Positions 55,233 to 63,304 of a stretch of 64,000 nucleotides of DNA are shown here, piece by piece. The DNA lies in contig OW818697.1 of the NCBI GenBank assembly GCA_942493365.1, forward strand, positions 1-64,000. The letters are read 5' to 3'. Within the stretch, counting starts at the first letter, position 1. Each line of letters starts with the position of its first letter. The DNA comes from UBA8949 sp942493365. GTDB lineage: Bacteria; Bacillota; Clostridia; Saccharofermentanales; UBA5734. The notes below the pieces were generated by a model, which searched no databases, was not told where the DNA came from, and saw only the letters and a list, made by a program, of their open reading frames with translations. The translations under genes were made by a program, and so were the position numbers.

Positions 55233-56357
55233 TTAAGGGTTCAGGCCTTGAAGTTCTCGCGGCACGAAAAGGCCGTCTTGTCGGATCAGTTCGCCGTCAA
55301 ACCAGATTTCGCCGCCGCCGTAGTCGGAACGCTGAATCTGGATCAGGTCCCAGTGGATCAGCGACTTGTTGCCGTTGTCAGCCTTGGCGTAGGCGTTGCC
55401 CGGCGTCAGGTGAATCGAGCCGGTGATCTTTTCGTCAAAGAGCGTGCTGCCGGTGGGTTTGCGGATCATCGGATTGACGCCGAAGGAGAACTCGCCGATG
55501 TAGCGCGCGCCTTCGTCGGTGTCGAAGATGCGCGTCAGTTCAGCCGCGTCGCCGCGGCCGCACGTCGCTTCGCGGATGCGGCCATTTTCGAAGGTCAGGC
55601 TGATCTGCTCATAGGTCTTGCCCCACATCGTCGACGGTACATTGTAGGTGATGCGGCCATTGGCCGACTCACGCAGCGGCGCGGTGTAAACCTCGCCGTC
55701 GGGGACGTTGCGGCGGCCGCAGCAGCAGATGGCCGGCATGCCGCGGATCGAAAAATTCAGGTCGGTGCCGGGTGCCACGATGTGCACCTGATCGGCTGTC
55801 TCCATGCGCTGGGCCAGGCTCTTTTCGGCGGCCAGCAATCGTTCATAATCAACCAGGCTGACGTCCAGGACAAAGTCCAGATAGGCATCACTTGAAAGGC
55901 TGGCCTTTTGGGCTTGAGCCGGAGTCGGCCAGTAGAAGAGCACCCATCGGCGTTCATCGATGATCAGTCGTTGGAGCGGTTCGCCGGCTTTGGCAGCCAT
56001 TTGAATTTTAGCGCGGGGCACTTGGCTGTTTTCCTGGTCGTTCTCCGGCCCGCGGATGGTCAGGTTGGCCGCGATATCCTGCCAGCGAGCCATTTCCCAG
56101 CCAGCGTTCAGCGCCAGAAAACGCTCGGATGCCACGTCGTCCGGTGACAGCAGCTCCGTGGCCATGCGGCCGATTTCGTCGTCCTGCCAACGCAGGATCG
56201 GGAAGACGCCTATCCTTGCCGCTTCGCGATAAATGGCCGTAACCAGCGGTTTGGCCGCAAACGGCGCGTTGATCTGAAAAATGTCTCCTGGCGCCAAGGC
56301 CAGTGAATGGCGCAGCAGAACGCCGGCTAATCGGTCAATTCTTGGATCGCTCAGCAT
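55233..56357 (-). CDS. M29-family aminopeptidase
   Basis: 374 residues of the thermophilic aminopeptidase family M29 (AmpS/PepS), a two-metal exopeptidase of the cytosol. Conserved pieces are LRWQDDEI, APGTDLNFSIRGM, NVPDGEVYTAPL (Glu ligand), IGEFSFGVNP, and EKITGSIHLTPGNAY with His, then IHWDLI (His-x-Asp ligands). Length fits the family. The ATG starts directly after the stop of the acetyltransferase-fusion gene, with GTGGAGGCAAAATAG before it. It probably trims peptides. serS follows. Confidence 0.92.
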   Translation of the reverse strand: MLSDPRIDRLAGVLLRHSLALAPGDIFQINAPFAAKPLVTAIYREAARIGVFPILRWQDDEIGRMATELLSPDDVASERFLALNAGWEMARWQDIAANLTIRGPENDQENSQVPRAKIQMAAKAGEPLQRLIIDERRWVLFYWPTPAQAQKASLSSDAYLDFVLDVSLVDYERLLAAEKSLAQRMETADQVHIVAPGTDLNFSIRGMPAICCCGRRNVPDGEVYTAPLRESANGRITYNVPSTMWGKTYEQISLTFENGRIREATCGRGDAAELTRIFDTDEGARYIGEFSFGVNPMIRKPTGSTLFDEKITGSIHLTPGNAYAKADNGNKSLIHWDLIQIQRSDYGGGEIWFDGELIRQDGLFVPRELQGLNP

Positions 56358-57968
56358 CTATTTTGCCTCCACTTCTGTTTTGGGTCGCAGGGCCATGACC
56401 CATTGACCAGCATCTTTGAAGCCCAGCCGGCGGTAGATACGTCCGGCGTCCGGGTTGTCATAGAAAAGGCAGAGATATTGCATCCGCTCGGCGAGCAGTG
56501 TGCGCGCCAATTCACTGACCAACTGGCTGGCCAGCCCGCGACCGCGCCAGGCTGGGTCAGTTGCCACTGAAACAACCATGGCCGACAATGAATTCTCAGC
56601 CGATGTTCCGGCCACAGCGATGATTCGGCCCTGGTTTTCGAAACAAAAATAGTGCCCTTTTTCATCTTGAATGTCCGTCGTCATTTGCGTCAGCCTGGCC
56701 TCGCGGGTCATGGTGGACGTGAATTCCTGGATGGTATCGACAAAATCGATGATGGCCGGCACGTCACTGACGACTGCCGCCTTTAGCCGGCAATCTCGGG
56801 GCGCTGGCCTGTTGTCATCGGCAGTCAGCTCGCCGCGGCCTAACTTCATGAGATAAGTGTTGCGAAACTCGAGATTTTTGAGGTGCGGCAGCAGTTTGTC
56901 GAGAATGCTTTTCTTACCGGACAGGACTTTTAGGTTCGGGGTCTGAAGCTCGGTCAGGATCGGCTCGATTTCAAAGACTTCACTTTGACTGTAAACAAGA
57001 TAGCTTTGATGGTAGCGCAGAAGAACACTGTCAATTTGATCGTTTTTTTCGTAGATCAGCACATCTTGAAAATCTGTTGAAACCCCGTGATTCTCGATAT
57101 CGCCGATGATAAACAGATTGTATTCCGGCTCTGTTTTGAGATAGGCCATCACTCGGGATCGTTCGGAATCACCCAGCCGTCGCATGCGATGGGTCAGCAG
57201 CCAGGATTGCGCTGCCGCCACAGCGTCGCGCGCCCGAAACAGCCGCAGGTCAGCCTGGTGCAGCCGGCTTTGACGAACCAGTCCGGCCGCTGCCAATTCA
57301 CGGCCTGGCGCGAAAAAGTCGTCAGAATTGACATTGAGTTCTTTGTATTCGGTCCAGACACGCTGACCGTCCCGAAGAACAGCCGAAGCCTGTTTGTAAA
57401 AGGTGCGGGCCTCACCGCGGAATTCGGCCAGATGCATAACCGTGCAGTTGTCAAAATCAACCCCCAAGAGCAGGACATGCGCATCCTCACGCTCGAGAGC
57501 GCCGCAGGGCGAGTGCTCGCCCAGGCCGCCTTCGAGGTCGTGGCGCGCGAGGATCTGCTCGGCAGCAGGTCCGCACGCGATAAACGAATAGGTTGGGTGA
57601 TTGCTGCGTTGAACACCCGGATAGGCGCGAAAACACTCGACCACGGCGCCCATGCCTCTGGATGGGCTGCGCGCCGGGTCAAAAACCGGTGTTTCACGGC
57701 GAATGGCATCCCACCATTCAGCGGGAACTGGCGGCCGGCTCCAATACCGCGGGTCGCTGTTGTCCCCTGTGTGCGTCGGCATAACCAGCGTTCCCTCTGG
57801 CCCGATGGCGGCCAACAGCGCGTCGACCACGCTCCTGGCACCACCGGGGATCCAACCCAGGCTTTTCATCGAAGTATGGACGATAAGGATCATTCCGGTC
57901 GTGATGCCAATGGCTTGGAAGGCCGTTTCCAGATCCTGCCGGGTACACATTGCCTCGGGTGTTTTCAT
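56358..57968 (-). CDS. AAC(3)-like N-acetyltransferase fused to a GNAT acetyltransferase
   Basis: 536 residues with two acetyl-transfer folds. Residues 1 to about 260 are an aminoglycoside 3-N-acetyltransferase-type domain: VHTSMKSLGWIPGGARSVVDAL, PEGTLVMPTHTGD, SNHPTYSFIACG and LLLGVDFDNCTVMHLAE, with the family His. Residues about 385-536 are a GNAT domain: SVATDPAWRGRGLASQLVSE is the acetyl-CoA motif A, then IYRRLGFKDAG. A middle part (about 265-380) resembles the N-terminal half of double-GNAT proteins. The substrate is unknown. It could be an antibiotic or a cell metabolite. The second ATG (57968) is best spaced from AGGAGG and overlaps the Crp stop by one base. Confidence 0.88.
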   Translation of the reverse strand: MKTPEAMCTRQDLETAFQAIGITTGMILIVHTSMKSLGWIPGGARSVVDALLAAIGPEGTLVMPTHTGDNSDPRYWSRPPVPAEWWDAIRRETPVFDPARSPSRGMGAVVECFRAYPGVQRSNHPTYSFIACGPAAEQILARHDLEGGLGEHSPCGALEREDAHVLLLGVDFDNCTVMHLAEFRGEARTFYKQASAVLRDGQRVWTEYKELNVNSDDFFAPGRELAAAGLVRQSRLHQADLRLFRARDAVAAAQSWLLTHRMRRLGDSERSRVMAYLKTEPEYNLFIIGDIENHGVSTDFQDVLIYEKNDQIDSVLLRYHQSYLVYSQSEVFEIEPILTELQTPNLKVLSGKKSILDKLLPHLKNLEFRNTYLMKLGRGELTADDNRPAPRDCRLKAAVVSDVPAIIDFVDTIQEFTSTMTREARLTQMTTDIQDEKGHYFCFENQGRIIAVAGTSAENSLSAMVVSVATDPAWRGRGLASQLVSELARTLLAERMQYLCLFYDNPDAGRIYRRLGFKDAGQWVMALRPKTEVEAK

Positions 57969-58663
57969 CATGAGCCTCCTACCTGGCGCAGCGCCTGATC
58001 ATTCTTGATAATAAATGACGATTTGAAAAAATCGATAAGGCCTTCGTCTTTCATGCGCCCCAGCTCGCGCGACATCGACGGCCGTGAGACACTCAGAAAA
58101 TCAGCCATCTGGTCACGGTTCATGGGCAGCAAAAATGTTTGGCTCCCACTTAGCCGCGCTTGCTCGAGCAGGTAAGCGGCGAGCTTCTCGCGCATCCCCC
58201 GTAACTGGAGAAACCCGAGGCGATTGTTCATCAGCATGGCTTTGCCGGCGATAACGTTCAGCATATTGCGAATCAGCTGCTGGTGAAAATCGCAGCTGTT
58301 CCCGCAAGGTCTGCTGATCTTGGCGATGGGCAGCATCAGGACGCTGCCGTCGGTGCCGGCGATTACTGTATTTGGCCACAGAGTACGGCCGGCAAACGCG
58401 GCAACCTCGCCAAACAGCTCGCCCGGACCGAAGATGCCGACGATCAGTCGATTGCCATTCGTCTCTTCTTTGATCACCTGAATTTCCCCTTCGAGAACGA
58501 TGCCAAACGACAATTGCTGTCCGCCCGTTACGAAGAGAATTTCACCCTTCGCAAAGCCAAGCAGGACTGGGCTGAAACAGGGTAAGAGACTGTCAATACC
58601 AAACGCATCCAAACCAAAGAAGAGCGGGCACATTTCGAGAACTGCCAAGTGTTTTTGAATCAT
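57968..58663 (-). CDS. Crp/Fnr-family transcriptional regulator
   Basis: 231 residues: cyclic-nucleotide-binding-like beta roll (about 15-130, LGFAKGEILFVTGGQQLSFGIVLEG), dimer helix (about 130-165) and winged helix-turn-helix (about 165-225) with MNRDQMADFLSVSRPSMSRELGRMKDEG. No N-terminal Cys cluster of the classic Fnr type is seen. Cysteines at 12, 29 and in CGNSC (about 120-124) could respond to redox or heme-bound gases, as in some Hcp- or NO-responsive clostridial members. The ATG lies behind CGGAGGAGCCA. It is divergent from the ferredoxin-like gene, its likely target, and cotranscribed with the acetyltransferase fusion. Confidence 0.9.
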   Translation of the reverse strand: MIQKHLAVLEMCPLFFGLDAFGIDSLLPCFSPVLLGFAKGEILFVTGGQQLSFGIVLEGEIQVIKEETNGNRLIVGIFGPGELFGEVAAFAGRTLWPNTVIAGTDGSVLMLPIAKISRPCGNSCDFHQQLIRNMLNVIAGKAMLMNNRLGFLQLRGMREKLAAYLLEQARLSGSQTFLLPMNRDQMADFLSVSRPSMSRELGRMKDEGLIDFFKSSFIIKNDQALRQVGGS

Positions 58664-58708
58664 TGGCTCCTCCGTTTGGTAGCCTTGGCTACGGATTCAC
58701 TCTGAATA

Positions 58709-58722
58709 TTATAGTACAATAA
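58709..58722. promoter_or_regulatory. Candidate Crp/Fnr operator in the divergent region
   Basis: TTATAGTACAATAA is a 14-bp near-palindrome (12 of 14 matching) centred in the 108-bp gap between the crp and ferredoxin genes, the size and symmetry of Crp/Fnr sites. It overlaps a minus-strand TATAAT (58713-58708) with TTGGTT 17 bp upstream, so binding could repress crp itself. Confidence 0.5.
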
Positions 58723-58771
58723 GCTTACGAAACCAATAGCCGCACTGCGGTTAAACCAGGAGGATCTGAAA

Positions 58772-59500
58772 ATGAAACGCGATATCATTCATGTCGATGA
58801 AGACAAGTGCAATGGCTGTGGCCTCTGCATCACCGGCTGCCACGAAGGCGCGCTGGCGCTGGTCAACGGCAAAGCCAGACTGATTTCCGAAACCTATTGC
58901 GATGGGCTGGGCGCCTGTCTGCCAGCCTGCCCGACCGGCGCCATTACCATCATCCAGCGCGAGGCTGATGAATTTACTGCGCCGGCGCCCGGCTCCAAGG
59001 CCGATCTGGAAGAAAAGGCCAACGCGAGCGTTGAACCGCTGGCTTGCGGCTGCCCTGGGTCACATTCCAAGACCATTCAGCGCCAGGAAACGGCGGTAGC
59101 GCCAACAACAGCCAGCGCTCCCGCATCAACCGTTTCGCGTCTCAGCCAATGGCCGGTGCAGATCAAGCTGATGCCGGTCCAGGCCCCTTATCTGGACGGA
59201 GCGCGCCTGTTGATCGCCGCCGATTGCGCCGCCTATGCACGAGCCAACTTCCACGAGGAATTTATCAAAGGCCGCATTACTTTGATTGGCTGCCCAAAAC
59301 TGGATGCCGTCGATTACGCTGACAAGCTGACCGAAATCTTCCGTCTCAACGCGATCAAGAGTATAATGGTGGTCAGAATGGAAGTGCCTTGCTGCGGCGG
59401 GCTTGAGCAGGCCGCGCGACACGCGCTGGCCAATTGCGGTAAAATGATTCCGTGGCAGGTGGTCACGATCGGTACCGACGGCAGCATTCTTCCTGACTGA
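58772..59500 (+). CDS. Ferredoxin-like iron-sulfur protein
   Basis: 242 residues. The N terminus has two iron-sulfur motifs: CNGCGLCITGC (Cys13, 16, 19, 23) and CDGLGACLPACP (Cys43, 49, 53). The second lacks the cysteine expected at 46 (Leu), so the second cluster may be 3Fe-4S or use another ligand. A variable linker (65-120) has CGCPGSHSK. The C-terminal domain (125-242) has DCAAYARANFHEEF, IGCPKLD and MEVPCCGGLEQA, conserved in a clostridial family often next to Crp regulators. It may move electrons for a stress response. The ATG follows CCAGGAGGATCTGAAA. The flavoprotein gene follows 23 bp later. Confidence 0.88.
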   Translation: MKRDIIHVDEDKCNGCGLCITGCHEGALALVNGKARLISETYCDGLGACLPACPTGAITIIQREADEFTAPAPGSKADLEEKANASVEPLACGCPGSHSKTIQRQETAVAPTTASAPASTVSRLSQWPVQIKLMPVQAPYLDGARLLIAADCAAYARANFHEEFIKGRITLIGCPKLDAVDYADKLTEIFRLNAIKSIMVVRMEVPCCGGLEQAARHALANCGKMIPWQVVTIGTDGSILPD

Positions 59501-59523
59501 ATCAAGCATCCGGGGGGCAGCAC

Positions 59524-60432
59524 ATGGAACAGCAATCACCCTACGACCTGATCGTTGTCGGTAAAGGACCGGCTGGTATTTCAGCGGCCATCTACGCAGT
59601 ACGCGCCGGCCTTCGCGTTCTCCTGATCGGCCGCGACAAGGGCTCACTGGAAAAGGCCGAAAAGATCGAGAATTATTTTGGTTTTGCCGAGCCAATCAGC
59701 GGCGAAGACCTGCTGGTAAATGGCCTGGCCCAGGCCAGCCGCTTGGGCGTCGAACTGCTCGAAGCCGAAGTCACTGGCATCGTCTGGATGGAGACTTTTG
59801 CGGTCTCCACCACCCAAGGGGACTATACATCACTTAGCCTGGTTCTGGCCACTGGGCTGCCGCGCCGCAAGGCTTCGGTACCCGGTCTCCAGGATTTCGA
59901 AGGTCGCGGTGTCAGCTACTGTGCCACTTGCGACGGCTTCTTCTACCGCGGCAAGCAAGTAGCCGTCATCGGCAACGGTGAATACGCATTTAAAGAAGCC
60001 TCCGAGCTCAAGCCCTTCGCCGCAGGCATCACCCTGATCACCAACGGGCGACCCTTCGAAGGCACCGCCAGCGACCCGACGATCAAGATCGACCTGCGCA
60101 AAATTGTCAGAGCCGAAGGCGATGACGATAAAATCCGTCGCCTCGTTCTGGAAGATGGCACCCTGGAAATCGACGGTGTCTTTGTCGCCGAAGGCACAGC
60201 TTCTGCGCTGGATCTGGCGACCAAACTTGGTCTGGAAAACGACGGCAAGGTCATTACGGTTGACGATCATCAGGCAACCAACCTACCCGGTCTGTTCGCC
60301 GCTGGCGACTGTACGGGCGGTCATCTGCAGGTCGCCATCTCAGTCGGTGCCGGCGCCAAGGCTGGCTTGTCAGCTATCGAATACATCCGCAGCCTCAAGG
60401 GCAGCAAGGGGCCAACTGTTCAGTGGGGATGA
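59524..60432 (+). CDS. Thioredoxin-reductase-like flavoprotein
   Basis: 302 residues of the low-molecular-weight thioredoxin reductase family. FAD-binding VVGKGPAGISAAIYAVRAGL is at 11-30, the redox pair is CATC (Cys133, Cys136), and the second FAD motif is GLFAAGDCTGG. The NADPH domain is changed: VIGNGEYAFKEASEL replaces the usual GGGxxAxEEA, and the HRRxxxR that binds the NADPH phosphate is absent (LITNGRPFEG instead). Ferredoxin-dependent flavin thioredoxin reductases of clostridia also lack these sites, and the ferredoxin-like gene lies just upstream. Ferredoxin use is inference. The ATG follows CCGGGGGGCAGCAC. It is convergent with the metal ATPase gene. Confidence 0.88.
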   Translation: MEQQSPYDLIVVGKGPAGISAAIYAVRAGLRVLLIGRDKGSLEKAEKIENYFGFAEPISGEDLLVNGLAQASRLGVELLEAEVTGIVWMETFAVSTTQGDYTSLSLVLATGLPRRKASVPGLQDFEGRGVSYCATCDGFFYRGKQVAVIGNGEYAFKEASELKPFAAGITLITNGRPFEGTASDPTIKIDLRKIVRAEGDDDKIRRLVLEDGTLEIDGVFVAEGTASALDLATKLGLENDGKVITVDDHQATNLPGLFAAGDCTGGHLQVAISVGAGAKAGLSAIEYIRSLKGSKGPTVQWG

Positions 60433-60433
60433 G

Positions 60434-60459
60434 TCAAAATCGGCTCTCGCCGATTTTGA
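60434..60459 (+). terminator. Hairpin after the flavoprotein gene
   Basis: TCAAAATCGGC (60434-60444) pairs perfectly with GCCGATTTTGA (60449-60459) across TCTC, beginning 1 bp after the stop. There is no T-run. Minus-oriented heptad units follow, as after the AraC gene at 6789. Confidence 0.65.
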
Positions 60460-60604
60460 ACGAAAAGCGAAACAACGAATAACGAACAGTTGTTACCTGT
60501 TACCTGTTAGCTGTTACCTGTTACCTGTTCGTTGTTACCTGTTACCTGTTACCTGTTAGCTGTTAGCTGTTACCTGTTCGTTGTTACCTGTTAGCTGTTC
60601 GTTG
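60458..60604. repeat. Heptad tandem repeat array (copy 2)
   Basis: 60493-60604 is exactly 16 contiguous 7-bp units in register: TTACCTG nine times, TTAGCTG four times and TTCGTTG three times, in mixed order. Just before it, four inverted units (GAACGAA, AAGCGAA, CAACGAA, TAACGAA; 60458-60486, with one extra A) run the other way. The variants alternate at the inner positions only, and TT...TG is kept in all 16. The whole sits between the hairpins of two convergent genes, the same design as 6815-6992. Confidence 0.85.
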
Positions 60605-60649
60605 AAAAGCCGTTAAAATCCTGCTAGAGCAGGTTTTTAACGGCTTTTC
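60604..60649 (-). terminator. Long hairpin at the cadA-type gene end
   Basis: GAAAAGCCGTTAAAA (60604-60618) pairs with TTTTAACGGCTTTTC (60635-60649), and inside it CCTGC pairs with GCAGG across TAGA. The gene-side arm includes the last codons and stop of the ATPase gene, so the stem embraces the stop codon. A bidirectional terminator is likely. Confidence 0.7.
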
Positions 60650-62772
60650 AAGACCCGCAGCGAGTTCAGCACGGCTAAGAGCGCCACACCAACATCAGCG
60701 AAGACCGCCTGCCAGATACCGGCCGCGCCGACCACGGCCAACAGCATGACCAGCGCTTTTAGTCCCAGCGCCAGCGCGACATTTTGCCGGATGATTCGGC
60801 TGGTTCGCCGCGCCAGCAAGATAGCATCAATCACCTTGTTCAGATCGTCAGCCAACACCACGATGTCGGCGCTCTCGATGGCCGCGTCACTGCCGGCTCC
60901 CATCGCGATACCGACATCGGCGCGGGTCAGGACCGGCGCGTCGTTAATGCCGTCGCCGATGTAGATCGTACTGCCCTTCTTGCTCACCCCGCTCATGATC
61001 GACTCGAGTGTCGCCACCTTGTGGTCAGGCAGCATTTCGGCGTAAAACTCTTCGATCCCGGTTTCACGGCCAATCAGTTGGACAGCTTCCAGGCGGTCGC
61101 CGCTGAGCAGCGCAATGCGGCGCACACCGATCTGCCGCAAGTGGCGTATGACACTGGCGGCCTCCAGCTTGAGCTGATCGTTCAGCCAGATTTCGCCGGC
61201 TAACTGCCCATCAACGCTGATATAAAGGATCGTTCCTTTACCGGTTGCTTCGATTGATTGCGTGTGAGCCACCAGCGAGATGTTGAATTTATTCATCAAG
61301 CGCTCGTTACCCAGCAGGATTTGCTGCCCGTCCGCCTTGAGTATTACGCCGTGACCTGCAAGATCCACATAATCTTCAACGCTGGACTGATCCGGAAAAT
61401 CACGTCCGCTGTCCTGCCAGGCGCGAACGACTGATTCGGCAATCGGATGCGTCGAATAACTTTCAGCCAGCGCTGCTAACCGTAAAATCTCATTTTGCTT
61501 GTACCCGTTGGCCGGCCAAATTTCAGTCACTGAAAACCGGCCTTCGGTCAGGGTTCCTGTTTTGTCGAGGACAACGGTCTCGACCTTCGCCAATTTTTCC
61601 AAATAGGTACCGCCCTTGACCAGGATGCCCCGGCTGGAGGCAGCACCGAGTCCGGCAAAGTATCCGAGTGGCACCGAAAGCACAAGGGCGCAGGGGCAGG
61701 AGATCACCAGCAAAATCAAAGCGCGCGCGATCCATTCGGCCAGCGGTTGGCCAAATACAATTGGTGGCACGACGGCCAGCAAAATCGCCAGTCCCACCAT
61801 AATCGGCGTGTAAACAGCGGCAAAGCGTGTGATGAATTGTTCGGCTGACGCCTTGCGTCCGGAAGCCTCTTCGACCATGGCAAGGATGCGGCTGACCGCC
61901 GATTCGCCAAAGGAGCGCGTCACTTCAAGGGTCAGCAAGCCGCTGCCGTTGATGCACCCCGCTAGGGCTTCGTCGCCGACGCCAACTGTGCGCGGCAGGC
62001 TCTCGCCGGTCAGGACAGCGGTGTCCAGCGCGGACTCGCCTTCGATGATTCGGCTGTCCAAGGGAATTCGCTCGCCTGGACGAACCAGTAGGTGATCGCC
62101 GGGATTGACCGAACGCGGGTCAACGGCGGAAACGCCTTCTGCTGATATCAGCATGGCTTGTTCGGGTCGGATGTCCATCAGCGCCTTGATCGAGCGGCGG
62201 GAATGATCGACTGCCATTTGCTGGCAGATATCGCCGATTTGATAAAAGAGCATGACCGCGGCAGCCTCTGGGTATTCACCAATGGCCAATGCACCGAGCG
62301 TTGCTGCGGCCATGAGAAAGTGTTCGTCGAACACCCGTTTTTGCCCCAAATTTTTGACGGCAGCCCACAGGACGTCATAGCCAAAAATAATCCAAGCCGC
62401 AATAAAGAAGGGCAGGCGGATAACCGGATCCGTCAGGATCAAGCCTGCAATAAATAACGGCAGTCCGACAAAGATGCGGATCAGACGCACCCAGGGAATC
62501 GAGCTTCGCCATCTCGGTTTGATGGGCTGACCGACCAAAATGCAGGCGTCTTTTTCTATTTCGTGCACAACCTCGTCGATCCTGGCCAGCAATTCCTGTT
62601 GCTCTACGTTCCCATTCATGATCAAACGCAGCGTGCCGGCGCCAAAATCGATGTTGGCGTTTTTGACCCCCGCCAGCAGGCGAATCGCAGATTCCATTTT
62701 AGCCGCACAATTTGCACAGCTGAGGTTGTGGATCGTCAGGCGCAGGGTTTGTTCCTGATTGTAATCACTCAT
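60637..62772 (-). CDS. cadA: P1B-type heavy-metal ATPase (Cd/Zn/Pb type)
   Basis: A 711-residue membrane pump. The N-terminal metal-binding domain has NLSCANCAAK (Cys19, Cys22). Membrane helices follow (about 92-150), then the actuator domain with VLTGESLPRTVG. The transport-site helix is SCPCALVLSVPLG, the phosphorylation site is VVLDKTGTLTEGRFS (Asp near 407), and the hinge is GDGINDAPVLTRADVGIAMG. CPC plus a single CxxC fits Cd2+/Zn2+/Pb2+ export. Copper ATPases share the CPC, but the CadC/ZntR-type regulator argues for Zn or Cd. The ATG overlaps the regulator stop by one base (TGATG). Its stop lies inside a long hairpin. Confidence 0.93.
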   Translation of the reverse strand: MSDYNQEQTLRLTIHNLSCANCAAKMESAIRLLAGVKNANIDFGAGTLRLIMNGNVEQQELLARIDEVVHEIEKDACILVGQPIKPRWRSSIPWVRLIRIFVGLPLFIAGLILTDPVIRLPFFIAAWIIFGYDVLWAAVKNLGQKRVFDEHFLMAAATLGALAIGEYPEAAAVMLFYQIGDICQQMAVDHSRRSIKALMDIRPEQAMLISAEGVSAVDPRSVNPGDHLLVRPGERIPLDSRIIEGESALDTAVLTGESLPRTVGVGDEALAGCINGSGLLTLEVTRSFGESAVSRILAMVEEASGRKASAEQFITRFAAVYTPIMVGLAILLAVVPPIVFGQPLAEWIARALILLVISCPCALVLSVPLGYFAGLGAASSRGILVKGGTYLEKLAKVETVVLDKTGTLTEGRFSVTEIWPANGYKQNEILRLAALAESYSTHPIAESVVRAWQDSGRDFPDQSSVEDYVDLAGHGVILKADGQQILLGNERLMNKFNISLVAHTQSIEATGKGTILYISVDGQLAGEIWLNDQLKLEAASVIRHLRQIGVRRIALLSGDRLEAVQLIGRETGIEEFYAEMLPDHKVATLESIMSGVSKKGSTIYIGDGINDAPVLTRADVGIAMGAGSDAAIESADIVVLADDLNKVIDAILLARRTSRIIRQNVALALGLKALVMLLAVVGAAGIWQAVFADVGVALLAVLNSLRVLKSR

Positions 62773-63131
62773 CAGTCATTCTCCTCGCGAACGTGTAGCA
62801 GCGCGATTTCAACGATTTGCTGAACATGGCTGTCCTTAAGGCTGTAGAAGGCATTTTTCCCTTCGCGCCGACAGCGAACCAAGCGACTTTGGCGCAGAAT
62901 CCGCAACTGGTGCGAGACCGCGGATTGACTCATCCCGACCAGTTCGGTCAGGTCGCAAACGCATAGCTCAACCTTCAGCAGGGCTGATATCAGGCGCATG
63001 CGGGTCGGATCAGCAAGCACCTTGAGCAGTTCGCTGATATCCAACAGATCCCGTTCCGGCGGTATCGCACGGCGAGCCTGGTTGATTGACTCCGGGTGTA
63101 GGATAGCCAATTCGCAGAATTCATCGATCAT
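62772..63131 (-). CDS. ArsR/SmtB-family metal-sensing repressor (CadC/ZntR-like)
   Basis: 119 residues. The winged helix-turn-helix includes LADPTRMRLISALL, VCDLTELVGMSQSAVSHQLRIL and the wing RCRREGKNAFYSL. ELCVCDL (Cys57, Cys59) is the alpha-3 metal site of CadC-type sensors. Asp100, His102, His113 and Glu116 in the last helix match the alpha-5 zinc site of SmtB/CzrA, so both sites may be present. Metal binding would release DNA and induce the ATPase. The ATG at 63131 follows GATGGAGGTGCTGT. An upstream in-frame codon at 63167 has no such site and falls in the operator. Confidence 0.92.
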   Translation of the reverse strand: MIDEFCELAILHPESINQARRAIPPERDLLDISELLKVLADPTRMRLISALLKVELCVCDLTELVGMSQSAVSHQLRILRQSRLVRCRREGKNAFYSLKDSHVQQIVEIALLHVREEND

Positions 63132-63159
63132 ACAGCACCTCCATCGTCTTGCACTACGC

Positions 63160-63204
63160 ATGAGCATTTGTTCATATGTTAAATCAAATGATTACCCTTG
63201 TCAA
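63160..63204 (-). promoter_or_regulatory. Promoter and operator of the metal-efflux operon
   Basis: On the minus strand TTGACA (63204-63199), a 17-bp spacer and TAACAT (63181-63176). ATATGAACAAATGCTCAT (63177-63160) overlaps the -10. It closely resembles the SmtB/CzrA/CadC class of operators (ATGAACAAAT-like core with inverted ends). The repressor bound there would block transcription. Confidence 0.75.
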
Positions 63205-63248
63205 TATCAATCGACCCTTTCACAAATATGCAATTAATTCTCAATTTA

Positions 63249-63257
63249 TGCTATATT
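63249..63257 (+). promoter_or_regulatory. Candidate rnf operon promoter
   Basis: TGCTATATT (TATATT at 63252-63257) is an extended -10 element, and TATACT at 63262 is a second possible -10, both about 45-50 bp before the rnfC start. No clear -35 is seen. Confidence 0.45.
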
Positions 63258-63304
63258 GGTTTATACTATTGAGGTAAGCACTTCGTGTCAGGGGGTACAT
63301 ACTC

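Noticed and set aside
60104..60559. A 151-codon plus-strand frame reading through the heptad array (CYLLPV repeats)
   Set aside because: It begins inside the flavoprotein gene in another frame and has no start signal. The repeated peptide only reflects the DNA repeat.
60493..60604. Heptad array considered as a CRISPR array
   Set aside because: Units are 7 bp, contiguous and without spacers, and no cas genes are near.
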